Assembly (NCBI GenBank): GCA_037903475.1
Contig: JBAJFG010000460.1
Span: 620,001 to 684,000 of the forward strand
Source: Ancylostoma caninum
Taxonomy: Eukaryota; Nematoda; Chromadorea; Rhabditida; Ancylostomatidae
Direction: 5' to 3'
DNA length: 64,000 bases
Below are positions 1-13,250 of the stretch, one piece after another. The translations under genes and the position numbers were made by a program. Under the pieces are notes generated by a model that was given only the letters and a program-made list of their open reading frames with translations, had not been told where the DNA came from and ran no database searches. How positions within the stretch are numbered: the stretch's first letter is position 1; each line of letters begins with the position of its first letter.

Positions 1-521
1 AATCACTAGTGAGATAGTGTTGGATGAATATCAGATAAATAGGAAAATCTGGGTGCTATGCTCCTCCCAATAGATCCGGAACCTCATGATTCCTGAAAAA
101 ATCGATCCCCAAGAGCGTGGAATTTTCGATGCCCAGCCTAGCAATCCTATCCCATAGTTAGCCCTCGTCTCCAAATTTTCCTTATTTGCCTCGTTCCCTC
201 GTGAATCCCGTGATCTTTGACCTCTGTCATCACTGCCACAGCGGATGTGCCAACAGCGCCTTTTTCATCGTGAAAATCTCTTCCTCACGCCTACCGGTGT
301 ATACAATTGTAAATGTAATTGTTCATATTGTACGTACTTGTCTTTTTTTAAAGTTTTCCATGTCTTTCAGATATTTATTACATTTCCGAGTATCATATAA
401 AGAATTAGAGGGTGTAGCTTGTGTTATTTTTACATGACTTAGATTCACATCGACAACGAACACAGACAACGAAGAAGGAGTAGAGCGCGATGAAAGTGGC
501 AAACACACTGAGAGAGGTGGA

Positions 522-3500
522 TCAGGCCCAGATCTGAAATTCTGGGACTAGAAGGGCTAGGGATAAGAGTGGGCCGATACACCCTACGTGTAGTATGGCA
601 CTCTGTTCGCCATCGCCCGAGTGACACGATTTTGATGAATATCGATTGTTGGCGACACGCGCAGCAGTGACGCCAGAGACGCTCCGCCCAAAATCGATAG
701 GTATCAGTATCGATGTTGCTGGCGACGGTGACGCAGGGTACTATACTCCATGTGGAGTCTAGCAGCAGACGAAAAGTGTTCAGACTCACCCTAATAGTAC
801 AATCCCAACTGGCAGAACATATAGCGGTCCCATCGGGGCTGGTACGTAAACAGCTGATGCGATTCTCGTGTCCATAAAGCACCGAATGGCGCACGCATTT
901 AAGTGAATCCCATACACCGACACGATAGTCACCGTATCCGGCGAACAAAATGCGTCCTTTAATAGCGTGGATAACGACGAATCCAGCATCAGTGAAGTAT
1001 TGCGTACCAAACCAACCGCTTACGCTGAAGTCTACTCCATTCACAGGGAAGAGTATGGACTCCTTTTCGTAGACGCACACTTGTCGGTCGGCTCGCAAGT
1101 CAAACAGGCGACACTGCAAGGGGAAATTATAGGGTTTCCTATGGAATAAAAAGTGATTTGTCAACATTTCATGCTACTTCTATAAGGAGAACATAGGAAG
1201 AGCTGGCAACCACTACCTTCCCTCCCTCCCCCCCCCCCCCCACCAAAAAAAAGAAAGCCTGATTGAGCACCTCCACCCAATTTTTCTTGAAACTAACACT
1301 TTTTACCAAAGTAACAATAAATTTCTAATAAAATTTAAGTCCATATGCTTCATAAGGGCGCGCGTAGAGCAGTGGTATGAGCCCCTCTGTGCGTTCGCAC
1401 AATCGATGGTTCAATCCCGCCCGAGGCCAACCAAGCCTTCCATCCCTCCCGGGCCGGTAAATTGTTACCAGGGGAGCCTGGGAGCACGAAGTACTTATTT
1501 GGTACATCGCAAATTACTATATAGGGCAAGCACACATTCAATGCCTCTATGATGTTCAAATGAAGTCGAATGCGTGGCACATCCCACAAATGGGATCGAT
1601 TAACGCCGACCACTTCATCCACTTTATCCTTTACGCTCCAAAAGAGAAGCGAGACATGCCGTCTAGTCAAATTTAGCCTACAAGCTCCTTGCACTTTCAC
1701 TAAAAATAGCAATTTTCTACGCCAGCCCATTGGGGCACCATCTGCCATCTAGGGTATCTGACCTCTCAGAGTTGACAGAGTTGCCAGTCTATGCTATAAC
1801 TGCGATTGGAATAAGTGATTAACCCTATACGATCAATTAGTTGAAGATCACGATGACTGGGCAAAAAGAAATTCAGTCAAGAATTCCAGGTTTGAGCGTA
1901 GATGAACACCAATTTAGCGGATTGCTTCTCTAAACTTCAGAAATTGCGTTCCACAATTAAAATCTCAAGGAATTCGAACCCTTCATTTCACTTTCGTCTT
2001 CAAATAATCGCAAAAAGCAGGGAACATATACTTATTTCCTATTTAGCAGCGGATTATCACCCGAGAACTCCCAAGTTTACGCCCTTCACGATTCAAGACT
2101 TCTCCTCCGGGGACCTCCCCCACCTTTCGCAATCCCCACAAATGCAATTTCGTATGTTCGTGTAGGAACAATAGAATCGACTCAGAACCCCCCTAACACA
2201 AATGAAAAACCGCATCTGATGGCTCACCGTGGCATCGTCGGAACCGGTAGCGAATGCGTCGCCGTTCGGATGAAACCGAACGGTATTGATGTCGGCTTCG
2301 TGGCCTTCAAACGACTAAAAGGCCACTTTACAATGAAGACAGTGATCAGAGGAGTGTGATGTTTCACAAGGAACAATCGTGGAAAACTCTGGAAAACAGC
2401 AAATGCAAGAGTACCTGGACACACTGCCCGGTGCGAATGTCCCAGACGAGCGAGTGTTTGTCGGCGCCGGCCGAAATGAAGACGTTTCCGGTGTCGCACT
2501 TCGGAACGTCGATAGCGAAGACGTCACCGGTGTGGCCGTGGAAATTCTGGATCATCTGGAACCGAAACGAGTTGTTTTTGCTCATTGGATGTTCTCTGCT
2601 CAAGAAAATTCAGTCACATCACTCCAATTTTGTGGCGGTAAAAAGGGGAAAATATTTTTCCCAAAAAGGGTAAATTTACTTCACTCAAATGGATGAAAAT
2701 AGTAGGAATTGTATAAAGGCCGTGTTGACGCACCTGTCCGCTTTCCACGTCCCATATGGCACAAGTGGAGTCACCACTTCCGGTGAGAAGAAGGTTATCC
2801 GAACGTAAAAACATACAGCAGCTCATGTAACTCGTATGTGTGGCCACACTTCGCTTCTTTTGCAGGATGTCGTCTTCAAAGGAAAGGGGAAAGACGCTAC
2901 ATTTATTGTCGAGTCCACTGAAATGCACCAATCCTGGAGAAATCTACAGAAAATCCTGAAAAAAGGTGGCTCACCCGCAGGCGATCAGCTGACTGCTCGG
3001 TGAATACGCGCAGGCCATCACCCAAGTGGTAGGCATCGTCAGAGCGTGCTCCTTATTCGTGGTGAATCCGTCCCAGACGATCACCTTGCCGTCTTGCGAC
3101 GAGCTGACGATGTGCCGCTTGTCCAGTGACCAATCCATGCATAACACCTTGCCGGCATGACCTTTCAGGATTCGTCTTTGCTTAATTCCTAGATTTGGTA
3201 GTGGATCCAGTCGCTCTGCGGCTTGTTGGACTAAAAAACATTGATTTTAAAGACGCGTTCCTAGTTAATGTTATTCTTCAGGATTTTTCATATAGTTGGA
3301 ATTGTCCAAAGGCAGTTGTCACAATGATATGCTTAATTGCTTTCAAAGGGCCCCATAAACGACCTTTCAGGATTCGTCTTTGCTTAATTCCTAGATTTGG
3401 TAGTGGATCCAGTCGCTCTGCAGCTTGTTGGACTAAAAAAGCATTGATTTTAAAGACAGGTTCCTTGTTAATCCTATTCTCCAGAATTTTTTATATAGTT

Positions 3501-5383
3501 GGAATTGTCCAAAGGCAGTTGTCACAATGATATGCTTAATTGCCTTCAAAAGGCCCCAAAAACCCTTTTTGAGCCCAAACTTCGAAGAGGGCTAAGGGAG
3601 GGATCCGTAGAAATATGGAACGTCCGCTATTCATTTATGGGCAGCAAATTTTTGTTTCTAGCTCCTTCAATTTTCCGATGTCCTTTCATTTGTCTTGTTT
3701 CACTTCCCTATTAATTGTACGGCGGTCCTTCGGGTGCAATAAATTGATAAAATGTGCCTCTGTGCTGGCAAATAAGTGAGCATGAGGCATGTATGGCAAA
3801 TGCGTCGCGTTCCAATGGATCCTTTGCATTGAATTCTACCAAAACGAGAGAGGGAGGTACCCCAAAACAAGCCCTCTAGGCGTTCTCGCAGGGAGGTGTG
3901 TTCACTATGGAAATCAGCTTATGTGACAATTACAATTACTCTATAAAATATTTGCAATAAATATGGAGCAAAAAAACATGAAAAAAAAAACTAAGTGTGG
4001 AATGAACATAAGGAAGTGAAAATGATACATATATGTAAGCCTAGCTCAGAAAAGTGTGCACAAACGGTAATTTTCTGGATCGAAGCAAAACGAAACTTTT
4101 TGATGGTAAACCAGTCGTTAATGAGGGGAATGGGAAACGGTGCCCAAGTATGACACTCTTCTTGAAGCCGCTTGCACCATTGAGGTTACCCAGGGTAAGC
4201 TTGTATCACAAAACAGATCTAAACACATCGTTGACACGGGCGTCACCGCGTTTACCCTGGGTAATCTCAATGATGCATCCAAGCTCTGAAGAAACACTCC
4301 TACTCAAGGAAAATCTCGGGGAGATAATAACAACTCCTCGAGAATTTGATAGGCGTGTCTGTTGCACTCTTTCTTCAATCACAAAATGATATCTCATAAG
4401 CATCATCCTTGAAGATCCTCTTTAGTAAGCGCATTCTGTGAAAATCTACGGCTAGTGTGCAGCGATAAGTAGAAAAATACGAAAAAAAATAGAGAGAAAG
4501 AAAGTTTGAAGCTATCAAACCTCATAGCTAAAAACATTCCAAGATAATCTGACCGTATAAGTAATTTGAGAAAAACAAAGGACACTACGCTAATCCCAGA
4601 ATTAATTCTGGAATTCATGATGCCGAAAATTTCGCGGATAAATTTCTCGAATTTAAGCAACTCTTCAATGGTTATGAAAAAGAAGTAATCTATTAGCAGC
4701 AGAAGATGGCAATTAAGAAGAAAAATCCTTAAATGTGAGAGAGCCCGAAAAAAAAACGTAGAGATCAAAAATCCAAGAGACAACCACTTACTCGGAATAT
4801 CATTCAGTTTTTGTCGTTCTTGATCGAGCTTCTTTCTCAATTCCTCAGCTTCCTTCGCTAGGACTTCTATCTGATCTCCCTGCCTGAAAAAAAGTTGAGT
4901 TATTAATGTTATGTATATAATAAACAAATACTAGTAAAAAGATGTATATGTGAAGGTAAGAGTAAAGTCACGGCCCATAAGAATTCGTTCTCTCTCGGTT
5001 GGGTTCCGATTTGTTCACCATGGCTAAATTTGGCTGATCAAATTTCATCTTCCGGAACACTTTTTTTTTCGAACGTCATTCCTACCTAACTGAAGTATCC
5101 CACACCCTGACCGAATTCGAAAATCTCTGCGTAGATTTAAGAAGATTGTTGGCTTAAATAGGTTCTTTGTGGGCATTTTCTGACAGAATAAATCTCATGG
5201 GCCATATTCGACGTGATGTACAAGCCGTAGTCAAGCCCTCTAAGTAGATTTTGAAAAAAAAAACATTTAAAAAAATCGTTGGACCAACCTGGCCGCGGCA
5301 TCGCCCGCCGATATGGCGGGAGCTGCGTTTTCAGGCATTTTCGTCGGTTCCTTGGAAGTTGAAGGTTTGTCCTCTGTGCTCAT
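522..5383 (-). CDS. gpb-2: G protein beta-5 subunit (GNB5 / GPB-2 ortholog), 9 exons
   Basis: I read nine in-frame exons on the minus strand: 5383-5289, 4883-4792, 3230-2975, 2917-2734, 2555-2415, 2314-2228, 1113-1017, 956-790 and 533-522. They give 376 aa plus stop, close to the family length (about 350-395). Residues 33-62 form the N-terminal coiled coil that follows a short leader. Seven WD40 blades follow; recognisable stretches are [39 protein letters not shown] and [12 protein letters not shown] at the C-terminus. All phases agree and introns are GT-AG. Family knowledge: G beta-5 pairs with the GGL domain of R7-type RGS proteins (EGL-10 and EAT-16 in C. elegans) and tunes Go and Gq signalling in neurons and muscle. 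The 60 bp intron 1016-957 is a multiple of three and has no stop, so an unspliced read-through ORF exists there. The last exon holds only I-W-A-stop. Confidence 0.95.
1355..1640 (+). mobile_element. tRNA-derived SINE in intron 6 of gpb-2
   Basis: The head (about 1355-1428) looks like a degraded tRNA. It has an A-box-like TAGAGCAGTGG at 1365-1375 and a near-perfect B box GGTTCAATCCC at 1408-1418, spaced as in tRNA genes. The cloverleaf stems are poor, so this is a SINE rather than a functional tRNA. The 3' limit is uncertain. It lies between gpb-2 exons 6 and 7, antisense to the gene. Confidence 0.6.
3159..3562. repeat. 202 bp tandem duplication covering the 5' part of gpb-2 exon 3
   Basis: Positions 3159-3360 and 3361-3562 are adjacent direct copies differing by scattered substitutions. 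Each holds, on the minus strand, a TTTTTAG acceptor and the exon segment for [16 protein letters not shown]. The outer copy (exon candidate 3432-3364, 69 nt) is truncated after CTGAAAG, but the junction creates a GT, so a cryptic in-frame mini-exon is possible. Confidence 0.85.
4150..4310. repeat. Palindromic MITE-like repeat in intron 2 of gpb-2
   Basis: An imperfect inverted repeat: ATTGAGGTTACCCAGGGTAA near 4179-4198 pairs with TTACCCTGGGTAATCTCAAT near 4252-4271, and the similarity continues outward. A related palindrome lies at 14736-14936, so this is a dispersed family. Confidence 0.6.
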
Positions 5384-6441
5384 TCGAATGTCACTAGACC
5401 AGCTAACTCATCCCAGCCCTGTCTGGAACTGCAAATGATTTTGATTGGCTGATGGGTGAGGAAACTGCTACAGAAATTCATTTCGAGCAGAGCAGAAAAC
5501 AGCAGCAAATCTGGATGAATCCTGGACGAAAATAGAAGCAGCAAAAAACAATACAGAGTGTTAAGCCTCATAGGGAAATTAATGGCTTCTCGGCACAGCC
5601 ACCCCATAAGTCCAGGAAGACCGACGTCATTTGTCAGGAGAATGATGGCCTTCCCAAAAACAACCTCATGAGAACACGTCTCATGACGTCTTTAGCATAG
5701 CTCCATCAGAAGCTGAATACCTCGTCGCTGCAATTTCTGACAGAATGTCCCCATAACGTTGTGCAAGTGCAATCTGCGAATGCATTAATACAATAATAGG
5801 GCTCTAAAAAGCGAGATGCTTTAAATGCCACCGTATACTACTGAATAGAGCTTCACGTCATTTGAAACGCATTCTCATTTTCCGGACAAATGAGTGTACT
5901 TGACGTCAAATTCCGCTGAAAACCTTCAAATCAATTAGATGAGACATTTTTAGGTCTGAATGCGCAAACAAGTTGCCCACTGACGCGTCCTCAACTGAAG
6001 CGGCTCGGAGAAATGAAGGGGTGTTAGCAGGCGAGAAATTGATGGGTGAACGAGGAGGTCCAAGAAAACCTAAAAGACCTTAAATGGGAGCAGTATATCA
6101 GGGTTAGCTTCCTCTGTAGTCGCTTGTAGGGTAGCTGGAGGGGAAACATTAAATAAATATACCGTACTCGTGACGATTTTGGATAGATGCATATGTAGAA
6201 CATCAGAAGCAATTATGACAGAGAGTAAATATCGCTTGGGTATTTTTTTACTCATTCATTTATTTATTGTTTATCTATTTATTTATAGTAGAAGGTGCTT
6301 GTAGGTGCAGTTCAAGCCTCGAAAGTCGGAAAAACACCTGAATTACTAATTAAAGTAAGAAGATCATTCGGTTTTTATTCGGTCCTAAGTATAATGAATA
6401 TGTGTTTCTAAGCGCTATGGACTGAAACTATGTATGTATTA
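5384..6441. other. Upstream of gpb-2; no gene recognised
   Basis: This intergenic stretch lies 5' of gpb-2 and probably contains its promoter. I see no TATA box I would defend, no conserved ORF and no repeat beyond an A/T-rich patch near 6240-6290. Confidence 0.4.
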
Positions 6442-7655
6442 GGATGCAGGGCAAGTTCTCGCGGTTTTTGAATCATCACATTTTATTGACTTTTGGAAAA
6501 AAGGAAAACACATTAAGAAATGAGGAAATTATCATCACGTCTTATCACTTTTCCACACTTTTTTTGGGAGGCCTTTCGATGCCTTCGACTTGGAACTGTG
6601 GTAATAATGACTCGAAAAAGTTGCCCAACCAGCGATCCAAGTCATCTTCACTATCAAGGCTTTTTCTTGCAGGGAATTAGAGCGACAGGAGAAGGTGGTA
6701 ATCTCCTGGCGCAAGGTCAGGATTGTACGGTGGGCACTTCACCAATTTCCATCCAAAGTCGAGTAGGCTCTGACCAGTCACTGTTGCAGTATGTGGGTGA
6801 GCATCGTTGAGCAGGAATAGGATCAAGTCGTGATTCGGACGCTCCTCTACATTTTCTGCGGTCATTCTATTCACCAGGTGACAGTACAGGTATGCCGTGA
6901 GATCATTGTTGCGTGGCAATAACTCATCGTGGATGATGCCTTCGCTGTCGCAAGAAGCATTGACCACAATCTTCACAGGGTGATCACTTGTCTTCGGCCG
7001 CGGCGTCAAGCCAGTGTCGGCGGTGCTTCACGTTGACATGCAGACTTCACTTCTCATCCTCTGTGAAGATGGATTTTAGCCAGTTCTGTATGCACGTGTT
7101 TCAGTAGCCCACCTCTGAACATCTCTGGACGTCGCATTCGGTCAGATTATGATCACTCACTCAGATATTTTTTATAAACTGCCCAACTGACGCAGCTGAT
7201 CGGCGATGGTGGCAGAGTGAACATCCAAGACTTATGTCCTTTCACGCATAGTTTGGCATTGATCTGAATCTACCAGCTGCCACAGTCGACCACCGTCGAC
7301 TCCGGATGCGCGTCCCATCCATGCGGAAACATTGAAGTAGAAGTCGCCAACACGAAAGCGTCTGGTCCACTCTTGTGCAGTGCGTTCGGACACTGTGCAT
7401 TCCCCAAATACAGCGTTGATACGGCGACTTGTTGCTGATTCATCGGATTTGAAGTCCTATACCAAAAGGCCGCAAATGTACTGTTTTGAAAATCCCTCTT
7501 CTTGATAGGGGTTGTGTAGAATTTGCAGGCAATGATAATAATAAACTCGCATATACCTGTCCTCCTTATATATACAAAAGGCAGACTGTTTTAAGGCAGT
7601 GTGGGGTTAAAAAAGCACACCTATGAAAACCGTGAGAATCTTCGCACCAACCTTG
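6442..7655 (-). pseudogene. Mariner-family transposon with dead transposase
   Basis: Read on the minus strand, fragments of a mariner transposase appear in order. The helix-turn-helix part (about 7450-7250) reads INAVFGECTVSERTAQEWTR then RFRVGDFYFN. A decayed GDEKW-like part lies near 7060. The C-terminal part 7009-6677 contains LFLLNDAHPHTATVTGQSLL and CPPYNPDLAPGDYH, the motif around the last catalytic Asp. Stops and frameshifts interrupt the frame. Imperfect terminal repeats (CTCACGGTTTT near 7620-7655 and CTCGCGGTTTT near 6458) next to TA dinucleotides mark the ends. Mariners move by cut-and-paste into TA sites; this copy cannot encode its own enzyme. Confidence 0.85.
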
Positions 7656-10600
7656 TATAAAGCATTGAGCACCATGTTACACCACGTTCGCATTGAGAAC
7701 GACCACAGAGATGGATAAGTTACACAGGATAATAGAGTGGGCAAAGCAGTTGCAAGCGGTAACACAACTACAGGTTTTCCTCCCAAAGTTGAAGACGCAA
7801 AGGAAATGATAGGATGCCGTACATCCTATCATCCCTTACTCCACACCAATGCCCTCATTAATGACCGTTCATGGGACGGTATTGGGCTTCCCTCTCACCC
7901 AGAACGAGCAGTTTTTTCGAATAGATGTGATATATTTTGCCATCCTTAGCATGACTTCTCATTTCTGGGATGAGTGGTTTGAAGCGAATTTACCCATTTT
8001 TTTGTCCGGAAAACTTGTCCACTTCAAGGAAACGGGTAGACCTCAACCCTCCCAGTAGCGTTCATGAATCCCGCAACAGTTGATAACATTGTGTTTGTTT
8101 TTTTTTAAATACGTTCAAAGGCGTAGCAGATACTTGGGTGAATAAACTAATAAGCAACACTAAAGAGTATCCGTCGAAAAAAATTACATAATTGGAGGAA
8201 CAGAAATGGATTGAAGGGGAGAGAGCGCAGATTAAGCGTTAAACTAACAATGTTGTGGCAGTACAATAATACTGTAAAATAAGAAATAATTGATTTTATT
8301 GAAGGTAGGATTAGAATGTTTCTGCACTAAGACAAGAGCCACCCGATCCGATGATCCTTGGACCCACAGGACCGAATACGATGATCCCTACACCAAAAGG
8401 CACAATCCGATGATCCTTACGGACCTATGAATGATGAAAAACTGGTACCAAGCTAATGAACAAACGTCAGGACGAATGCTACAAAAGTACCTACATTATC
8501 CACACGACAATGACAAATTCTTGCTATCCTTTTTGAGGAGGTGCAAGCCTACGCATTTACTTTTCACATAAGTACAGCCTAGAATCTCACGTACATATTC
8601 TGACATCATTTAATAACCATGTAGTATGCAATGAGTTTTTGTCAGGTCCTCATTCGTAATAATCACTGCTGGATGTCACGTAGGATACTGCACAAGCTGT
8701 CGGGGTTCCAAGAAAGGAAACCAGCAAAGTCTAGTGGGCGATCAGCGGAAGTGACATGTTCAGCAGCCGAACACTGCTCTGACAGTGTTGGACGGAGACC
8801 CGTGGAGGAGGGGTGGTGGGGAAACGGGTGTGTTAAAAACAGAGGTCTCCTCTAATTTGGTTGACCAAACAGCTGGAAATTCAGACTAGTCATCAAAAAT
8901 AGATTGGAGTTTAAATTCATGAGAACGATTACTAAAAGAGTAAAAACACGAAATTAAAATAAGTTTGTGAGATTTCTTGTTGTTATTTTTGCAAGTTTTG
9001 AGTTGGATGGAGAGAATGACGTCACATTATGCGGGAGAAATAATAAGCGTATTCGATCAAGAAGTTAGTCCCGGAAGAAAATTCCTGAAATGAGCACCAC
9101 CTCTGATAGGACTCCGACACCATCAAGGAAAATTCTTGTTCAACGACACCATTGAGACAGAATTGTCATGATATGCATATGAATGTCACCTAGCAACCCA
9201 GGTCATAGATTATCTCATATGTATTCCACATGTTGAGCTACGACTTCATACACTTCTGATAGAGTACTTTCAAGTAACGTAGTAAGCAAATAAAATAAAA
9301 TCCCAGAAAGATGGGGTAAAATATGTAGATGTTTGCGCAAAAAAAAATCTTGAGAAATTCACATAAGGAATTTTGGAGGTGAGAATGAAATGTGGGAAAA
9401 ATCAGACGGGTGCCTGGTCAAGCATGATGATGCCTTTAAAAAACAGGTACGACCCAAAAACACAACCCTTCCCCGCCCCCGCCGTTTTTGGATGAAAATT
9501 CGTTTTTTCTCAGCACCCTTCTCAACCACGCAATTTTGCGCCTTATCCCATCCCGCAGAAGTACACTCGCAAACTCTTCACCCCTACTCTCCGCATACAA
9601 TTTCCTATCCCTCCTTAACGGCCCCCCTTGCTTTTCAAACCATCCCGCTGATACGTCTGACCCTGGATTCTGGCATATAGGAACGATTTCAACTTCGATA
9701 ATCTTTCAGGGAGAAACAACGATGGAGGTGACCCAGACATTATTTGAATATTCATTTATTTAATTGCCAATTTACTATATATTATCCGTCAAAATTACAT
9801 AAAGAAGAAATAAGGATAGTCACTGGAGGAGGATCCTTAACTAATCTAACTTTTCAAATTAATTATCCCCTACTTTTCCAGCTTCTCAGCTTAGTTTTTA
9901 GTTCCAGGAGCGTAGATTTGTATTATTCATTGCCATAACTACAATGCACCACGAATTGAGCCGCACGTTTTCTTTGACGTAACCAACCAACGAGTAGGCG
10001 GCTTTAGGTTTCAAATTTCGAAAGCTCACAATAAACGATGTTACAGCATTGCTCATCGCGCTTTTCTATGAGGGTGGGCTATGAGTTCGTGCGGTTTTTC
10101 TCAGTATTCAGTGTATTTTCGTGGAGCAGTTGAACTTAGGTCTTTCTGAAAGTTAACATTCGCAGCACTTCTTCACATCTAGAGCAAGTCCCAAATCGCC
10201 TCATAACTCCACAGACTGTGCATACAGAATAAGGCGCATCTTCCAGCCTAAAATCGACCTCTCCCAAGCAGACATCCACTTTTGCGCTGTCCATTCAACA
10301 ATAATGGTTTCCATTTAGACGCAGCTTGAACTGCATTTGTTCCCTTACTGCAGTGGAACAGTTGGAGGTGTCAAAGATGTACGCTCTTAGAGGGTCACAT
10401 TCTATGAGACAGAGAATGAGAAGTAGCAGAAATTGGAGACACTGGTTATAATATTCGTAAAGAGCAAAACAAGAGCTAAAAGATGACCTATGGCGCGTAC
10501 TTAGTTCAAATACTCATAAAAAATTGGGTTGAAATAAGGGCACGAACTTATTATCGAACACAATAGAATTTCAACAATTCTAATCATGCAGCTATGTAGT

Positions 10601-11592
10601 AGTAAGTGAATAGCTAATAAGAAAGAACTTGAAAAATCCTTTTGAACAAAAACAGAATTCTAGCGCATTGTAACTGTGATTTTGTTTTTTTTTGGAGCAC
10701 CTTTATTTGTATTTAAATAAGTAAATAAAAAAGAAACACAATAAGAAATAATTCATCAGACGGTACTTTGGAGTTCGAGTCATGATGGTTTCGTAAATGG
10801 AAATGGTTATGCTCTTGTTTTCGAAGAAACAACAGCTTATCCCTGTTAATCGACAGGTAATGATTCGAAATGTAGCTCAAATTAACTGCGAATCTCTAAA
10901 TGAAAGTTTTTATTACTGGCTTAGGATTCGCATTCCTTGGAATTGTTCAATGAATTCAAAAGGAACCATTATATATTTAGATGAGCAGCGGACAAGAAGC
11001 GAAAATTCAAATTTCGAACTCTTCGAGAAGGTAATAAGCGGTGCAAGATGAGCTCATGTGAGTCCACACAAAAGCTGCCTATGAAAGTAGGAAAGATATC
11101 CAGAAAAACTAGGTACCAGCTGAAATTGTAGGAAAACGGTTACTTTGAGCTGTAGGAATTGTAGAAACCAGTGTGGTAAAAAAGAATCAGGAAATCTCTG
11201 AAAAAATGTATAAATACGTGTTTTTCCGACAGGTTTCATTCTAGTCTCTGGTCCGACTAACTGTCTGAAGCATTTCCCAGTATTACTGGATTTATCCGGA
11301 CTGAGGAATTAGGTTGCACTTAGCACAGTCACATCAACTGACTAAATTCTGCGTCCATTTTAGCATATTCAAAGTGAGGGAGAAACATATAATCTTAAGT
11401 AGAATGCAGACTTGTGGAATCAATTCATGAGGCATGTGACACGTTCAGAGTACTGTGTACTTTAAGAACAGGTAACGGGAACACGTGACAAAATGGTATG
11501 AAATGAAGCTAACTTAATTTTCAGGAAAATACGAGTACTTCACTAACACAGCGATGAGGGCAGGACAGCGATTAGATCGGAAGGCAGATACA
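7656..11592. other. Non-coding or unassigned DNA
   Basis: No recognisable gene or element. Short open frames (for example near 8631, 9390 and 10797) lack family motifs and convincing splice sites. A three-fold short direct repeat around CCGATGATCC lies at 8345-8425. The rest is A/T-rich single-copy-looking sequence. Confidence 0.35.
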
Positions 11593-11750
11593 CCAGGGCT
11601 GGGATTCATGAAACTATAACCAAGCAAACTAAGGCTGGCTAGCGTGACTGGCTATCGCATTGACTACGTAGTGCTAAGAGACGCAGACGGCGAAAGTTGG
11701 TTTGCTAGCCAGGTTTCGCTTGGTTATGCGTCCATGAATCCTAGCCTAGG
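11593..11750. mobile_element. Palindromic MITE (about 158 bp)
   Basis: The two ends are inverted copies: GGGATTCATG, TAACCAAGC and GGCTGGCTAGC on the left match GCTAGCCAGG, GCTTGGTTATG and CATGAATCCTAGCC on the right. There is no coding capacity. A related fragment (AACCAAGCGAAACCGGGCTAGC) lies near 46024-46045. Confidence 0.7.
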
Positions 11751-11865
11751 TCTATTATAGAAGCTGTAGCAGAGCTAGTCCTTTAGCAAAAAAAAATCAA
11801 CTTGGCTCTCTTTGAGGCATACAAAGCGCTGAATAAGGATTATTTAGTTATAAGCAAAGCGTTAT

Positions 11866-12180
11866 TAGTAGTAATACTATGTACTACAGTATTTAGTACA
11901 TTACTAGTAGTAGTATTAGTATTAATATATTAGTGGTATTACATTTTAGCATAGTAATGAGGATGTAGTAATGATGGTAATAGAAGCATTCATATAAATA
12001 TTAGTGATAACACTATAGCACATTAATATATGTAGTAGTGATAGCAGTATTAGTATTGGTATATCAGGAATGGTATTATGTACATTACTAGCATAATCAA
12101 TCTAGTTATTATACTAGAATTGCTGAATTCAGTAGTACGTATTATAATTATAATGACTAGTACGTAATCATTATAATGAG
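11866..12180. repeat. Low-complexity TAGTA-rich tract
   Basis: A run of degenerate ATTAGTAGTA, TAGTATTAG and TATAATGACTAG words, about 300 bp, with no gene. It looks like a decayed microsatellite. Confidence 0.6.
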
Positions 12181-12760
12181 CATTCTTTTGTATGAGAGTA
12201 CAGCGCCTGATATGGAGTGAAAATTCTTCCGGGAAAATGAGCTTCTTGTATGAACCATGCCTTTCCTCTCTCAATTTCCTTTTGCCTTTTTTCTGTTTCT
12301 TTCGCACCCACTGATTAGCGTGCGGAAAATGCATCAATGTAAAAAGTAAATTTTCGAAGCAGTGGGCAGCAGTTGGCTGTTTTTGAGAGAGCGACGACGG
12401 GATGAACGCAACAAATAGGGAGACGAGTCAGCGAAATCGAAGCGAAACCGATGAGCTGTTCGGGCGTGGATGTCGGGAAGACGTTATGAGACTATCGTGA
12501 CGCAGCGAAACAGAAGAAGTTGTGCTGATGCTGCTGTATGGAAACCAATCAAAACAATTCGCTGCGTCAATGGTATCAGAGACAAGTATCGAAGAGTGGA
12601 CGGCTGTAACGTCAAGGACAAGTGATTTCCCCAGAAATTCCTCCCCAATGTGGAGAATTTCCACACTTCACTGGAAATCCAAAGGACTAATCTAGCGGAA
12701 CAGCTGGTATCGAACAAGAGCACATGTACTTATATTACCCTCCGCCAGCTTTAAGCATCC

Positions 12761-12874
12761 CACGTGTGACGTCATGAATTACAAAAGCAATAAACGCACA
12801 ACAAAAGCTTCCAGTGAGAATGAGCAGATGTAAAGACGCGATTTCCACCGGAAACTGACGTCATCGTGACGTCA
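12761..12874. promoter_or_regulatory. Cluster of three CRE/bZIP palindromes with an E-box
   Basis: Perfect TGACGTCA occurs at 12767-12774, 12856-12863 and 12867-12874. The palindromic E-box CACGTG lies directly against the first one at 12761-12766. TGACGTCA is the classic CREB/ATF bZIP site. Three perfect copies within 110 bp, next to the GC-rich island at 12920-13130, suggest a promoter or enhancer. The target gene is not identified. Confidence 0.5.
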
Positions 12875-12919
12875 CAGTGACAGAAACGACACCAAAGAAG
12901 ATGATAAGAGTGTGGTGGT

Positions 12920-13250
12920 GCTATGATGCGAGCTAGCGCGGAGGGGGTTGTCCTCGGACGCGCCGCAGCTGCCGGACGCGGCGCGGTCGTGGCGGCGGCC
13001 TCGACGCTGTCATCAATACGGGGGCGAGCGAACGGGCCGCTCAGCCGCCGCGGCTGCGGCCGTCGCTGAAGTCGCGGATGGACCAGCCGGCCGCGATTGA
13101 AGCTGGACCAGCGGCCCGCGGCTAATGTGATTCCTAATGGCTACGAACGGCGGAAATGCAGTGCCGCTCCGCTGGATTAGTCGCTTCTTGATGGTGTCAT
13201 GAACAGCTGCAAAAATGGTGCAGAACTGCTGCAAAAACGGCTCCATTTCA
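12920..13250. other. GC-rich island; possible first exon or promoter
   Basis: Positions 12935-13125 are strikingly GC-rich compared with their A/T-rich surroundings. A 48-aa plus-strand ORF (12923-13069, rich in Ala, Arg and Gly) and a 77-aa minus-strand ORF (13246-13013) are open, but neither resembles a known family. With the CRE cluster just upstream, a transcription start or 5' exon is plausible; I cannot choose a strand. Confidence 0.3.

Noticed and set aside
445..1167. A 240-aa continuous minus-strand ORF
   Set aside because: It reads through a 60 bp GT-AG intron (1016-957) and past the exon 8 donor of gpb-2. The spliced model fits G beta-5 far better.
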